DNA from: Akkermansia sp.
GTDB lineage: Bacteria > Verrucomicrobiota > Verrucomicrobiia > Verrucomicrobiales > Akkermansiaceae
Assembly (NCBI GenBank): GCA_020047775.1
Contig: JAIFNK010000235.1
Coordinates: forward strand, 1-5,647
Reading direction: 5' to 3'
DNA length: 5,647 bases
The position numbers and the translations under genes are program-made. The notes below the pieces were generated by a model that ran no database searches, had not been told where the DNA came from, and saw only the letters and a program-made list of their open reading frames with translations. Shown piece after piece: positions 5,429 through 5,647 of this stretch (positions are counted from its first letter, which is position 1; each line of letters opens with the position of its first letter).

Positions 5429-5647
5429 ATGGAATCCGAAGCCCCGATTGGCGAAATCCGCCGGGACTTCCGCCGCTGGCACAAGATCGTCCTGATCCTG
5501 CTGGCACTTCCTTTCGGCATCTTCCTGTTGGGGAATCTCGGGCTTGCCAGCCCGTGGGGCAAGCGCTGGGTCGCCGGAAAAATCCAGAACCAAACCGGGT
5601 TGGAAACGCGAATCGCCGGGGCCTCTTGGTCACCGTGGAACGGAGCA
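5429..5647 (+). CDS. Membrane-anchored protein, probably AsmA-like, N-terminal 73 residues
   Basis: The frame runs from the ATG at 5429 to the right edge. A basic cytoplasmic N-terminus (RRDFRRWHK, about 11-19) is followed by one hydrophobic helix (about 20-41, IVLILLALPFGIFLLG), which suggests an N-in anchor with the rest outside the cytoplasm. After the helix comes SPWGKRWVAGKIQNQTGLET and then a Trp/Pro segment (SWSPWNG). This layout, a helix followed by a short helix and an amphipathic strand with a TGLE-type turn, resembles the start of AsmA/TamB-like envelope proteins implicated in lipid transport. The match is by pattern only and most of the protein is missing. It lies 3 bp after the TAA of the secreted-protein gene, so translational coupling is likely; AAGAAG about 8 nt before the ATG is a weak ribosome-binding site. 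Confidence 0.7.
   Translation, partial: MESEAPIGEIRRDFRRWHKIVLILLALPFGIFLLGNLGLASPWGKRWVAGKIQNQTGLETRIAGASWSPWNGA

Noticed and set aside
1..5647. CRISPR arrays, tRNA or rRNA genes, insertion sequences
   Set aside because: No regularly spaced repeats, no cloverleaf or rRNA-like stretch, and no transposase frame or flanking inverted repeats were found.

Overview
The window is a GC-rich (roughly 60% by eye) bacterial chromosomal segment with five genes. Three lie on the minus strand and are read right to left: an ArsR-family repressor, a coenzyme A-disulfide/persulfide reductase with a fused rhodanese domain, and a pyruvate:ferredoxin oxidoreductase cut by the left edge. Two lie on the plus strand: a secreted protein of unknown function and the start of a membrane-anchored AsmA-like protein cut by the right edge. 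Several traits together hint at Verrucomicrobiota or a relative: GC richness, almost no Shine-Dalgarno sequences, an exported protein with a Lys/Ala/Pro tail, and an intergenic hairpin containing a GCGGAATAAATTCCGC core. This is a tentative inference; no gene here fixes the taxonomy.

Layout: nifJ (1-2240, minus) carries the thiamine diphosphate/pyruvate-contacting domain I, domains II and III and the first [4Fe-4S] motif, and stops just before the second cluster. A 108-bp gap with two small hairpins separates it from the CoADR-rhodanese gene (2349-3980, minus). A 175-bp gap follows, holding a two-tier 41-bp inverted repeat and a possible promoter. Then comes the ArsR gene (4156-4479, minus), with a promoter that appears to give a leaderless mRNA and has an AT-rich inverted repeat over its -10 box. 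From 4637 on, the plus strand carries the exported-protein gene and, 3 bp behind it, the AsmA-like gene; these two look like one operon.

How the genes may work together: pyruvate:ferredoxin oxidoreductase consumes free CoA-SH and is oxygen sensitive. CoADR-rhodanese enzymes reduce CoA disulfide or CoA/protein persulfides. The ArsR protein has lost both cysteines of the classical ELCVCDL metal motif but has two isolated cysteines (C43, C92). The suggestion that this is a thiol- or persulfide-responsive repressor controlling a CoA-redox/anaerobic pyruvate module is inference. It is supported by gene order and by an AAATAT/ATATTT element found upstream of both arsR and the reductase gene.
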